A stretch of 23,493 nucleotides of DNA from Clostridiales bacterium (GCA_004556545.1 SFGO01000033.1:1-23493); one strand, 5' to 3'; shown: positions 1-7,417, counted from the stretch's first letter. Numbers and translations: made by a program. Notes: generated from the letters alone by a model not told the origin.

Positions 1-180
1 AGGGCTACCGCAGTCCGAAGCCCGCCACCAAGGGAGGCCGAAGGCCGACTAGCGCCAGAAATGGCTGAAAGCCATGAAGCGCGTAGCCAAGCACAAGCGC
101 AGCGTAGGGCTTGGCCGCAGACACGCGGGGCGGGCCGCAAAGCGCTGTTTGCGGGCATTGGCGGCCAACTCGTTTTTTTT
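1..180. repeat. Palindrome-rich noncoding left edge, probable dispersed repeat
   Basis: No credible gene is visible; the small open frames here overlap one another on both strands and resemble nothing I know. The stretch is packed with short perfect stems: GGCC-GAA-GGCC at 36-46, ATGGCT-GAA-AGCCAT at about 60-75, GCCAAGC paired with GCTTGGC, and CCGCAAA (135-141) paired with TTTGCGG (148-154). The block at 1-54, which begins AGGGC and ends GCCGAAGGC-N3-CTAGCG, resembles 23422-23477 at the other end of the window in order, spacing and orientation. I infer a structured intergenic repeat family, but its identity is unknown to me. The window may begin inside the element. Confidence 0.5.
133..180 (+). 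terminator. Possible intrinsic terminator at inner edge of left repeat
   Basis: GGCCG at 133-137 can pair with CGGCC at 162-166 around an inner CCGCAAA/TTTGCGG stem, and eight T residues follow at 173-180. This is the layout of a Rho-independent terminator reading rightward. No plus-strand gene precedes it in the window, so it would end a transcript entering from the left or from the repeat itself. The five bases between the stem and the T-run weaken the case. Confidence 0.35.
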
Positions 181-191
181 CGACAGACTGC

Positions 192-232
192 AAAGCCCCG
201 TCTTTCCCATTGCGCGGGAAAGACGGGGCTTT
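192..232 (-). terminator. Intrinsic terminator of the sugar operon
   Basis: A perfect 17-bp inverted repeat (192-208 with 216-232, 7-nt loop) lies 20 bp beyond the GH32 stop codon. Read leftward it has an A-run before the stem and CTTT closing it; read rightward it has TTTTC, so it could also work in that direction. The start of its stem, read in gene direction, nearly matches that of the terminator at 13413-13445. Confidence 0.8.
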
Positions 233-251
233 TCAATCAACCGGGAAAATC

Positions 252-1694
252 TCAGAGCTGAATGAAGCTCTCCTTCTGCAGCTGCCACAGGCGGCAGTCA
301 CCCTGCCCTTTCAGCAGAATCGTGCGCTGATCGTCCTTGGGGAACCAGCGGGAGGTAAAGACGATCTCGCCGTCGTTTACGTAGATTTCCAGAATGGAAG
401 TGTCCGCCAGCACCCGGATATTGCGCACGTCGGCGGTTTCCGCCCGGCGGCAACGGCGGTCGGAGCCCAGCTCATCCTCGAAACACAGGCTGACCAGCCT
501 GCCGTCAAAGCTCAGAACGCAGCTTTCGTTCAGCCGCAGCTCAAAGGGGCCGTTCATGCCGCCGATCTCCAGATCGAACACCGTATCGGGCACGACGGCC
601 TGTTCCCCGGCGGTGCAGGGAAGCGGCTTCAGGCGCATTGCGTCCAGCTCCCGAACGGGATTCTGGCACAGCCGTCCCTGCTTCAGTGTGACCTCCCGGG
701 GCACGGTCAGCAGATGCTGCCAGCCGGCGGCTTTGGTAGGCACGGTGTACTCTGCGTCCGCGTCGGCCATACCGGCCCAGCCGAACAGGATCCGCCGTCC
801 GTCCCGGGTCTGGAAGGTCTGGGGCGCATAGAAGTCAAAGCCGTAATCCCAATCCACAAAGTCGCCGTCCAGCACGGCCGTGCGGGGGTCATCCGTGCCC
901 TTCATGGGGATATAGCCGGACAGATAAATGTTCTGCCGCCGGTTTTCTTCCCGGGCAACGCCCTGAGGCGAGAAGGACAGGAACCATTGGCCGTCCAGCC
1001 GGAACAGATCCGGGCATTCCCACATGTAGCCGAAGGGCTTTTCGGAGGTGATGACCGACTGGAAATGCCATGCTTCGCCATCCTCAGAACGCCACAGAAG
1101 CACCATGCCCTGATCGTCCTGCCGCCGCGCGCCGGTAACCATGAACCATTCGTGGCCCTGCCGCCACACCTTGGGGTCGCGGACGTGGCGGGTGCAGAAG
1201 GTGGGATAATCCTGCCAGGAAAGCAGCAGGCGCTTGGGCGACCAGGAGCCGTCCGGATAGCGGTCGATGCGGATGATGCGCGCTTCGCGGCCGCTGTGGA
1301 TAAAGTCATGGTCGCCGTCCACCTTGACATTGCCGGTGTAGATCACCGCCAGCCGGTCGTCCTCTACGACGGTCGAACCCGTGTACACGCCATGGCAGTC
1401 CCACGATGTATCCGGTACCAGCGGTACGCCGTCAAAATGCCAGTGGACAAGGTCGTCGCTGTGGTATTCTCCCCAGCATTTCAGGGCTCCGGCAGCGTCG
1501 AAGGGCGCAAACTGGAACCACGCCCGATAGACGCCATGGTCGTCGCAAAGGCCGCAGGGGTCGTTCAGCCAGCCGATGGGCGGCATCATATGGAAGCGGG
1601 GTTCCCACGGACGCGCCGCTTCTCCGCGCTGCTTCTGCAGGCAGACGTTCACCTGCGCCTGTACGACTTTTTCAAGGGCATTCATGATTCTCAT
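252..1694 (-). CDS. GH32 beta-fructofuranosidase / sucrose-6-phosphate hydrolase
   Basis: This enzyme hydrolyses terminal beta-fructosyl bonds, as in sucrose, sucrose-6-phosphate or short fructans. It is 480 residues with no signal peptide, so it is probably cytoplasmic. GH32 landmarks are in order: the WLNDP nucleophile motif (Asp45), RDP with the transition-state Asp173, and WECPDLF with the acid/base Glu226. A C-terminal beta-sandwich follows, ending near ILEIYVNDGE. The usual NDPNG reads NDPCG here. I chose the ATG at 1694, whose ATGA overlaps the stop of the upstream GH13 gene; GAGGTG lies 8 nt before it. An open frame reaching 1832 is less likely because it would run deep into the GH13 gene. 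Its place last in an ABC operon suggests a non-phosphorylated substrate, so plain beta-fructosidase is a better guess than a strict sucrose-6-phosphate hydrolase. Confidence 0.93.
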   Translation of the reverse strand: MRIMNALEKVVQAQVNVCLQKQRGEAARPWEPRFHMMPPIGWLNDPCGLCDDHGVYRAWFQFAPFDAAGALKCWGEYHSDDLVHWHFDGVPLVPDTSWDCHGVYTGSTVVEDDRLAVIYTGNVKVDGDHDFIHSGREARIIRIDRYPDGSWSPKRLLLSWQDYPTFCTRHVRDPKVWRQGHEWFMVTGARRQDDQGMVLLWRSEDGEAWHFQSVITSEKPFGYMWECPDLFRLDGQWFLSFSPQGVAREENRRQNIYLSGYIPMKGTDDPRTAVLDGDFVDWDYGFDFYAPQTFQTRDGRRILFGWAGMADADAEYTVPTKAAGWQHLLTVPREVTLKQGRLCQNPVRELDAMRLKPLPCTAGEQAVVPDTVFDLEIGGMNGPFELRLNESCVLSFDGRLVSLCFEDELGSDRRCRRAETADVRNIRVLADTSILEIYVNDGEIVFTSRWFPKDDQRTILLKGQGDCRLWQLQKESFIQL

Positions 1695-3388
1695 TTCGAA
1701 AGCACCTCGCTGCATCCAATTTCCAGCACCAGGAACTGATAGCCCGCCAGCAGAATGCCGCCGTCTTTCTCTTCCAGAGAAGGCAGATTGTTCACCAGTA
1801 CCTTGCGGATGGGGGCAGGCAGCTTCATCCACTGGGGCCGGGCCTGATAGTTGCCCGCGACCAGCAGGGTCTTATCCCCTTTGCGGTAATAGGCCATCAG
1901 GTTGTGCTGCTCCTCCAGATAGGCCTCGAATTCGCCGTATACAACGGTTTCGTGGTATTCCGGATCCTTGCGCAGCCGGATCAGCCTGCGGTAGAAATGC
2001 CAGACGGAGTTTTCATCCTGCTTTTCCGCCGCCAGATTCAGGACGGGATAGGCGGGATTGACCATCAGCCACGGAGTGCCGGTAGTGAAGCCGCCCTGAG
2101 GCGCGTCGCTCCACGGATAGGGAAGACGGGCATGGTCGCGTGAGTAGCGGTTGATGGCTTTCAGCGCTTCTTCCTTGGTGCAGCCCGCGTTCAGCGCCAC
2201 CTGATACTCGTCTTTGGTGCTGATATCGTCCACCTGAGCAATATCGGTAAACTGCACGTTTTCCAGCCCCAGCTCCTGTCCCTGATAAAGGAAGGGAAGG
2301 CCGCGCAGCATGAAGCTCAGGCCGCCCAGCATTTTCTTGGCTTCCGGAGAGCACTCGCCTTCAGGCAGATAGCGGCTGACGCCCCGGGGCTCGTCGTGGT
2401 TCTCGATGACGTTGGCCATGTAGCCAATATCCGCCACTTCTTTCTGCACCCCGAAGACCGTCTGCTTGTACTGCTCGGGCGTTACGGGCTTCTGGTCGTA
2501 CCAGCCCTTCTGGGAGCCGTTCAGGACGGTCTCGGCAAAGTCAAAGATGGAATCGAAACAGCCGTGATCGCCGATATACCGCTCCAGATCCTCCCGCCGC
2601 CAGTCGAACAGCTCGGCGATGGTGAAGGCGTTGTGAGGACGGAAGGTGCGGTCGGCCAGCTCGTTGAGCAGGTCTGTCAGGCCCACCGCGTCCCGCAGCA
2701 TCCGATGGGCGGAGCACAGGCCATCGGGCCGGTCGGCGGGATAGTCCACCGTCAGCGGAACCGGCTTTTTGATATTGATGATGGCGTCGATGCGGAAGCC
2801 GGCCAAGCCCTTGTCCAGCCACCAGTTGACCATCCGGTAGATTTCCTCGCGCAGAGCGGGATTTTCCCAGTTCAGGTCGGGCTGTTTTTTGTGGAACAGG
2901 TGCAGATAGACGCGGTCGTCGTGTCCGGGAAGCTTTTCCCACACGCTGCCGCCGAAATAACTGCGCCAGTTGTTGGGCAGCTTTTCGCCCTCGTGCCACG
3001 GGCGGATGTAGAAATATTGTCCGTAAGGGCCGTCGGGATCCTTGCAGGCCTTGCGGAACCACTCGTGCTCGTCGGAGCAGTGGTTCACCACCAGATCCAT
3101 CACGATGGACATGCCGCGCTTTTTGCCCTCGGCGATCAGGCGTTCCATGTCCTCCATGGTGCCGAAGCGGGGGTCGATATTGTAATAGTCGGAAATATCA
3201 TACCCCTGATCCGCCATGGGCGAGCAATACACCGGGGAAAGCCAAAGAATTTCCACCCCAAGCTCCTGCAATTCATCCAGCTTGCTGATAATGCCGGGAA
3301 TATCGCCGATTCCGTCGCCGTTGGAATCGCAAAAGCTTTTCGGATAGATCTGATAAGCCGTTTTGCCCTGCCACCACTGCCTCTGCAT
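1691..3388 (-). CDS. GH13 alpha-glucosidase (oligo-1,6-glucosidase-like)
   Basis: A 565-residue retaining alpha-glucosidase of the oligo-1,6-glucosidase / dextran glucosidase / trehalose-6-phosphate hydrolase group. It has no signal peptide and is presumably cytoplasmic. All four GH13 regions are visible: DLVVNH (Asp98 to His103), GFRID with nucleophile Asp201, AELF with acid/base Glu259, and ENHDEPR with Asp332. The opening WWQGKTAYQIYPKSF and the calcium-loop-like DSNGDGIGDIPG are typical. The residue after the nucleophile is Ala202; as I recall it is usually Val in alpha-1,6-specific members and Thr or Ala in alpha-1,4-active ones, so specificity is open. The start is the ATG at 3388 behind AAGGAAGG; the frame extends to 3424 without a better site. 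A hairpin at 3418-3461 separates it from the EEP gene upstream. Confidence 0.93.
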   Translation of the reverse strand: MQRQWWQGKTAYQIYPKSFCDSNGDGIGDIPGIISKLDELQELGVEILWLSPVYCSPMADQGYDISDYYNIDPRFGTMEDMERLIAEGKKRGMSIVMDLVVNHCSDEHEWFRKACKDPDGPYGQYFYIRPWHEGEKLPNNWRSYFGGSVWEKLPGHDDRVYLHLFHKKQPDLNWENPALREEIYRMVNWWLDKGLAGFRIDAIINIKKPVPLTVDYPADRPDGLCSAHRMLRDAVGLTDLLNELADRTFRPHNAFTIAELFDWRREDLERYIGDHGCFDSIFDFAETVLNGSQKGWYDQKPVTPEQYKQTVFGVQKEVADIGYMANVIENHDEPRGVSRYLPEGECSPEAKKMLGGLSFMLRGLPFLYQGQELGLENVQFTDIAQVDDISTKDEYQVALNAGCTKEEALKAINRYSRDHARLPYPWSDAPQGGFTTGTPWLMVNPAYPVLNLAAEKQDENSVWHFYRRLIRLRKDPEYHETVVYGEFEAYLEEQHNLMAYYRKGDKTLLVAGNYQARPQWMKLPAPIRKVLVNNLPSLEEKDGGILLAGYQFLVLEIGCSEVLSK

Positions 3389-3417
3389 GGGTCGTTCCTT
3401 CCTTTTTTTGCGACAAC

Positions 3418-3461
3418 ACCGCACAGAAGAGGCGGCAGTTACGCCGTCTTTTCCGTGCGGT
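3418..3461 (-). promoter_or_regulatory. Intercistronic hairpin before the GH13 gene
   Basis: ACCGCAC at 3418-3424 pairs perfectly with GTGCGGT at 3455-3461, with further pairing of the GAAGAGGCG and CGCCGTCTTTTC segments around a short loop. It sits in the 97-bp gap between the EEP stop and the GH13 start. No run of U follows on the minus strand, so an RNA-processing or stabilising element is more likely than a full terminator. Confidence 0.5.
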
Positions 3462-3485
3462 ATGGTTCTATGTTTCCGTTTGGAT

Positions 3486-4328
3486 TTACCATTCGGTCAG
3501 TACGCCGAAGTGATCGGAGATCACCGGGTAGAAGGTTCCATTGAAAATGACCCGGCTGCTGCGGGGCGCGGGCATCTCCCGGCTGAAAACAAAGTCGATC
3601 CGCATGGCTTCGACCTTGCCTTCCCGCCAGCCATCGATGTTGCCGCCTACGGTAATGCCTTCGTCCTTGGTTTCCGCCAGCACATAGGCGTCCTGCCAGC
3701 CGCTGGCGGTAATCAGGCTGTAGCCCTCGCCGGTCAGGTGAGCGGGGCTGTTGAAATCTCCCACCAGACAGCCGCGGCCCGTGCCTTCGCAGTGGGCGTT
3801 CAGCTTGTTCCACTGCCCGGCAAAGGGATCCTGCTCATCCTTCCACCAGCCCATGTGAACGCTGCGGAACCAGGCGGGTCCGTCGGCCAGCTGCACCTGC
3901 AGGCCGGGGATCACCCGGCGGCAGCGGCCCTCGGGCGTGGAAACGCAGATGTTATCCGCCGCCAGCACGGGCAGGCGGCTGAGCACCGCCTCGCCCTCTT
4001 CCAGATGACGGTAGGCGGGATGGGCGAAGCCCCACGTCCAGGAGAAGGAGCAGCCCTTCTGCTTCAGCAGCCGCGCCGCTGCCAGCGCGTAGTTGTCCGA
4101 CCGGATCTGAGCATCGGTGGGGCAGGGGACGTAACCGGCGGTTTTCAGCACGTCCATGGGCACATGGGCGGCCTCCACGCTCTGGTTGACCTCCTGCAGC
4201 ACCACCACGTCCACGTTCTCCCGGATGATGGCGTCCGTCAGGCTGTCCAGACAGAAAGCCGCGTCCCATTCCAGAAGGCTGTGCGCGTTCAGCGTTAGTA
4301 CCTTCAGCTTATCCTTTAACGGCGCCAC
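3486..4328 (-). CDS. Endonuclease/exonuclease/phosphatase (EEP) family hydrolase
   Basis: A 280-residue metal-dependent hydrolase of the EEP fold (PF03372-like). The signature residues are in order: Asn14 in LTLNAH, Glu46 in LQEVN, His158 in SVHMG, the GDFNSP motif (Asp191, Asn193), Asp245 in RIDFVFS, and the terminal SDH (Asp272, His273). No signal peptide is visible. The family spans nucleases, sphingomyelinases and sugar phosphatases; as I recall, enterococcal maltose-6'-phosphate phosphatase MapP belongs to it. The location between transporter and glycosidase genes makes a small-molecule or sugar-phosphate substrate more likely than DNA, but this is inference. The start is GTG at 4328, 6 nt after GGGAGGTC, overlapping the permease stop by 20 bp, which indicates tight co-translation. 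Confidence 0.85.
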   Translation of the reverse strand: MAPLKDKLKVLTLNAHSLLEWDAAFCLDSLTDAIIRENVDVVVLQEVNQSVEAAHVPMDVLKTAGYVPCPTDAQIRSDNYALAAARLLKQKGCSFSWTWGFAHPAYRHLEEGEAVLSRLPVLAADNICVSTPEGRCRRVIPGLQVQLADGPAWFRSVHMGWWKDEQDPFAGQWNKLNAHCEGTGRGCLVGDFNSPAHLTGEGYSLITASGWQDAYVLAETKDEGITVGGNIDGWREGKVEAMRIDFVFSREMPAPRSSRVIFNGTFYPVISDHFGVLTEW

Positions 4329-5142
4329 TGGTAAGACCTCCCATAATCTGCTTTTGCATGATGATGTAGAAGATAACGATGGGCAGACAGGTCAGCATCA
4401 GGCAGGCAAAGGACAGGTTGTAATCGACGCTGAGCTCGGACTGGAAGTTGTTCAGATAGATGGTCAGCGTCCACAGCTTGCTGGAGCGGTTCAGGGTGAT
4501 CAACGGCATCTGGAAGTCGTTCCAGATGGCCAGACCCTCGCGGATCAGCACGGTGGAAAGAATGGGCGTCATCAAGGGAAGAATGACGCGGGTGTAGATC
4601 TGGAAGGTGGAAGCGCCGTCAATGTAGGCGGCTTCTTCAATGCTGTCGCTGACGGTGGCCAGATAGCCCACGTACAGGAACATGCTCTCGCAGGTGGCGT
4701 GAGCGATATACAGAAGCGTAATGCCCAGCGGGCTCAGCAGGCCCAGCCAGCCCATCAGCTTGACCACGGGCATCATACGCACCTGCCAGGGAAGGAAGAT
4801 GCCCAGCAGGAAGAAAAAGTACAGGCCCTTGAAAAAGCGGTTCTGTTTCATGCCGCGGGACAGCGCAAAGCCCATCGGCGGCAGGATCAGCATTTCGCCC
4901 AGCAGGGAGACCACGGTGATGAGAATGGTGTTGCCGTAGGCATAGTACAGCTTTTCATCCTGCAAAACGGTGGCGTAGTTGCCCAGATACAGCGATTTGG
5001 GCAGCGTGAAGAAGCTTACGGCGCTCTCCGCGGGGGTCTTGAACGTGGTGGTGATGGTGATATACATCGGGAACAGGATCAGCAACGCACCCAGCGTCAG
5101 GATCAAATAGAGGAAAAACTTGCCTTTTTTGGTCGTGCGCAC
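4309..5142 (-). CDS. CUT1 sugar ABC transporter permease, MalG-like
   Basis: A 277-residue inner-membrane subunit of a carbohydrate ABC importer. About six hydrophobic segments are visible, the first at roughly residues 10-30. The cytoplasmic EAA loop, which docks the ATPase, reads EEAAYIDGASTFQIYTRVILP. The N-terminal ITTTFKTPAE stretch is typical of MalG-type partners. The start is GTG at 5142, immediately after the TAA of the preceding permease gene, with AAGGTGG 5 nt upstream inside that gene's end. The two permeases should be translated together and form a heterodimer. No ATPase gene is present in the operon. Confidence 0.93.
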   Translation of the reverse strand: MRTTKKGKFFLYLILTLGALLILFPMYITITTTFKTPAESAVSFFTLPKSLYLGNYATVLQDEKLYYAYGNTILITVVSLLGEMLILPPMGFALSRGMKQNRFFKGLYFFFLLGIFLPWQVRMMPVVKLMGWLGLLSPLGITLLYIAHATCESMFLYVGYLATVSDSIEEAAYIDGASTFQIYTRVILPLMTPILSTVLIREGLAIWNDFQMPLITLNRSSKLWTLTIYLNNFQSELSVDYNLSFACLMLTCLPIVIFYIIMQKQIMGGLTSGAVKG

Positions 5143-6048
5143 TTAATCCACCTTCTTCCTGTTGGATGCCTGAATCTGGATCGCGGAGATCAGGGCGATG
5201 ATCACACCCGTGGCAATGGCCTGAGCAATCGAATAGCTGTAGCGGTTGCGCTCGAAGCCGTTGTTATAGATCAAAAGGGCGATGGTCTGGGTCGCGGTGC
5301 CCGGGCCGCCGGCAGTCATGGACTTGACGTAGTCGAACACCATCAGGCCCTGTTTGACCAGCAGCACCAGCACCACGCTCAGGGTGGGGATCAGGTAGGC
5401 CACGGTGATGTGCTTGAACTGCTGCCAGCCGTTGGCGCCGTCGATAGCGGCCGCCTCATACAGCTCCGTGGGGATGGTCTGCAGACCGGCCAGGAACAGA
5501 AGGGTGGGAAGGGCGACGCCCTGCCACAGATGGACGAACAAAACGCCGTAGATCGCGTTCTGCTTGCTTGCCAGAATGTTGGTGGACAGCGCCTCGATGC
5601 CCAGCGCCTTGCCGATGGCGGGCAGCACATAGAAGAACACCTGTTTGAACACCAGGCTGACGGTGATCATGCTCAGCACGGCGGGCAGGAAGTACAGCGT
5701 GCGGAAGAAGGAGCGGCCCTTGAACTCCTTGTTCAGGAGCAGCGCCAGAACCACGCTGATGACGACGACGCCGACGATCAGCATGATGGTATAGCGGAAG
5801 TTGAACAGAAGCGCCGCGCCGAATTTTTTATCGGTGAGCAGCTTGGCATAGTTGGCAAAACCGATGAAGTTATAGCCCTTGCTGATGCCGTTCCAGTCCA
5901 TGAAGCTGTAATAAATGCCCATCAGGATGGGAAAAATCAAGAAAACGCAGTACGCGATAAAACCCGGCAGGCAGAAAAGGCCATAGGTTGTGATGCGCTC
6001 GCGGGTCATGGCGGAATGCGTCTTTTTCTTTGACTTTTGCGCTGACAT
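5143..6048 (-). CDS. CUT1 sugar ABC transporter permease, MalF/UgpA-like
   Basis: A 301-residue membrane permease that would pair with the MalG-like subunit downstream. The N-terminal part has GLFCLPGFIAYCVFLIFPI as a first membrane helix and the SFMDWNG element common in CUT1 MalF/UgpA proteins. The EAA loop reads LYEAAAIDGANGWQQFKHIT. About six membrane helices can be seen. The ATG at 6048 has GAGGTGG 7 nt before it. It follows the binding-protein gene after a 91-bp gap that contains a hairpin with a short U-run (6078-6122), so it is probably made in lower amount than the binding protein. Confidence 0.93.
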   Translation of the reverse strand: MSAQKSKKKTHSAMTRERITTYGLFCLPGFIAYCVFLIFPILMGIYYSFMDWNGISKGYNFIGFANYAKLLTDKKFGAALLFNFRYTIMLIVGVVVISVVLALLLNKEFKGRSFFRTLYFLPAVLSMITVSLVFKQVFFYVLPAIGKALGIEALSTNILASKQNAIYGVLFVHLWQGVALPTLLFLAGLQTIPTELYEAAAIDGANGWQQFKHITVAYLIPTLSVVLVLLVKQGLMVFDYVKSMTAGGPGTATQTIALLIYNNGFERNRYSYSIAQAIATGVIIALISAIQIQASNRKKVD

Positions 6049-6077
6049 GCGGTTTCCACCTCACTCTTTCAAGTATG

Positions 6078-6122
6078 AAAAGAGGACAGGGCTGATGGCC
6101 CTTGCGGCGCAGCCCTGCCCCC
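6078..6122 (-). terminator. Leaky terminator / attenuating hairpin after the binding-protein gene
   Basis: On the minus strand a 13-bp stem (two G-U pairs) formed by 6122-6110 and 6094-6082, with a 15-nt loop, is followed at once by TTTT (6081-6078). It stands between the solute-binding-protein stop and the first permease start. Such hairpins commonly let most transcripts stop or be protected after the abundant binding protein while some read through to the permeases. Confidence 0.65.
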
Positions 6123-6139
6123 GAAAAATCATTTCAGGC

Positions 6140-7354
6140 TTAGTTGTTGTAATACTCGTCGATCACTTCAGCCGCGCCCTCGTAGAAAGCGTCCACATCC
6201 TGGTCGATCTCCAGCTCGGTGGCCACGTTGCCCAGAGCCTTGCGGAATCCGCTGGGCCAGATGGCGTTCTGGCTCAGGCAGATCTTGCCCTCGGCCATCG
6301 CTTCGCTGATGACGGACAGTTCGGGAGTGCTCACGGTCACACCGTTGATGACGCAGGGGCTGCCTTCCTTATCGGCATAGACCTGAGCCACTTCGGGCTG
6401 AGCCAGGTACTCGAAGAACTTCAGGCATTCTTCGGGATGCTTGGTGGAAGAAGAGATGCAGAAGTTGGTGTCGATGGACACGACCACTTTGCTTTCCTCA
6501 CCGGTGGGGTTGGGCATGGGGATCAGAGCGACCTTGATGTCAGGATCGTAATCCTTCAAGGTGGCCAGAGACCAGCCGCCGTTGATGGTCATCGCGGCCT
6601 GGCCGGCGATCAGCTGCTGATAGCTTTCGGTGTACTCGGCGCCCAGAGATTCGGGGGTCATGTAGTTGACGATCTGCAGGGAGGCGTTGGCATAGTTCTG
6701 CAGCAGCTTGGAATCCTTGGCTTCCAGCTCGCCGGCAGCGATCTGCTTGAACTCGCTGTCATCCTCGGACATGAAGCTCATCATACGCTCCATGCGCTGA
6801 TAAACCATGGTCTTGTCAGGCAGAGCAAAGGGGGTGATGCCGGCGGCAGTCAGCTTCTCGCAGACATCCATCAGTTCGTCCCAAGTGGTGGGCAGAGCCA
6901 GACCCTGTTCTTCGAAGATATCGGTGCGGACATACAGGCCGTAGCAGCTCAGGGAGTAGGGCAGACGCCAGTTCTTGCCGTTGTAGGTGGACATTTCCAG
7001 GCTGGAGGGCTCCACGCTGCTCAGGAACTCCTGGCCGGTCAGATCCATAATGATGCCGTCTTCGAACATCAGCTCGAACATGTTGCCGGTGGTGCAGCCG
7101 AACATATCGGGCATTTCGTTCAGCTGAGCGCGGCTCTGCAGCACGGTGGCGGTGTCGGGCACCTGCACAAAGTTGACCTTGATGCCGGGGTTGGCGGCGT
7201 TAAAGTTGTTGATGACGGTCTCCATCGCGTCGATGGCGTTGGACTCGGTCTTGTGGTAAACGAACTCCAGCTCCACCACGTCTTCAGCGGAAGCGAAGGA
7301 GCACAGGGACAACAGCAGCATCGCTGCCAGAACCATGGAAAGAACCTTCTTCAT
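6140..7354 (-). CDS. Extracellular sugar-binding protein of the ABC transporter
   Basis: A 404-residue family 1-type extracellular solute-binding protein that would deliver sugar to the two permeases. The N-terminus is a clear signal peptide: MKK, a hydrophobic core, and a probable AxA site after Ala23 (ASA before EDV). Cys18 lies in LSLC, which is a poor lipobox, so whether the protein is a lipoprotein or freely secreted is unclear. The mature part shows binding-protein features such as NNFNAANPGIKV, TTWDELMDVCEKL and AGQAAMTINGGWSL. The ATG at 7354 follows AGGAGGTG by 7 nt; the open frame's 23-codon extension runs into the promoter at 7389-7417 and is rejected. This is the first gene of the operon. 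The sequence does not reveal the sugar. Confidence 0.93.
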   Translation of the reverse strand: MKKVLSMVLAAMLLLSLCSFASAEDVVELEFVYHKTESNAIDAMETVINNFNAANPGIKVNFVQVPDTATVLQSRAQLNEMPDMFGCTTGNMFELMFEDGIIMDLTGQEFLSSVEPSSLEMSTYNGKNWRLPYSLSCYGLYVRTDIFEEQGLALPTTWDELMDVCEKLTAAGITPFALPDKTMVYQRMERMMSFMSEDDSEFKQIAAGELEAKDSKLLQNYANASLQIVNYMTPESLGAEYTESYQQLIAGQAAMTINGGWSLATLKDYDPDIKVALIPMPNPTGEESKVVVSIDTNFCISSSTKHPEECLKFFEYLAQPEVAQVYADKEGSPCVINGVTVSTPELSVISEAMAEGKICLSQNAIWPSGFRKALGNVATELEIDQDVDAFYEGAAEVIDEYYNN

Positions 7355-7388
7355 CGAAGGGCACCTCCTGTGTTTTTTGTATGGCTTT

Positions 7389-7417
7389 ATTATAATCTGG
7401 TCTAAATCATATAGAAA
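7389..7417 (-). promoter_or_regulatory. Promoter of the sugar transport operon
   Basis: On the minus strand a perfect TATAAT (7394-7389) is preceded by a 17-bp spacer and a weak -35, TTTCTA (7417-7412). The expected start is near 7382, giving a leader of about 28 nt to the ATG at 7354. A consensus -10 with a poor -35 overlapped by an inverted repeat suits an activator-dependent promoter. Confidence 0.7.

Noticed and set aside
61..261. Short overlapping open frames in the left edge
   Set aside because: Several frames on both strands overlap in palindromic DNA and run into the terminator; none has a convincing ribosome site or known similarity.
111..1739. 542-codon plus-strand frame opposite the GH32 gene
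   Set aside because: The GH32 frame carries full catalytic motifs; this one starts inside the edge repeat and crosses the terminator.
2396..3544. 382-codon plus-strand frame opposite the GH13 and EEP genes
   Set aside because: Shadow frame rich in Val, Ala and Gly with no motif.
4156..6033. 625-codon open frame on the plus strand opposite the permeases
   Set aside because: Gln/His/Gly/Asp-rich shadow translation of two membrane proteins, with no family resemblance.
5990..7405. 471-codon plus-strand frame opposite the binding-protein gene
   Set aside because: Shadow frame with His/Gln/Gly-rich composition; it also crosses the transport operon promoter.
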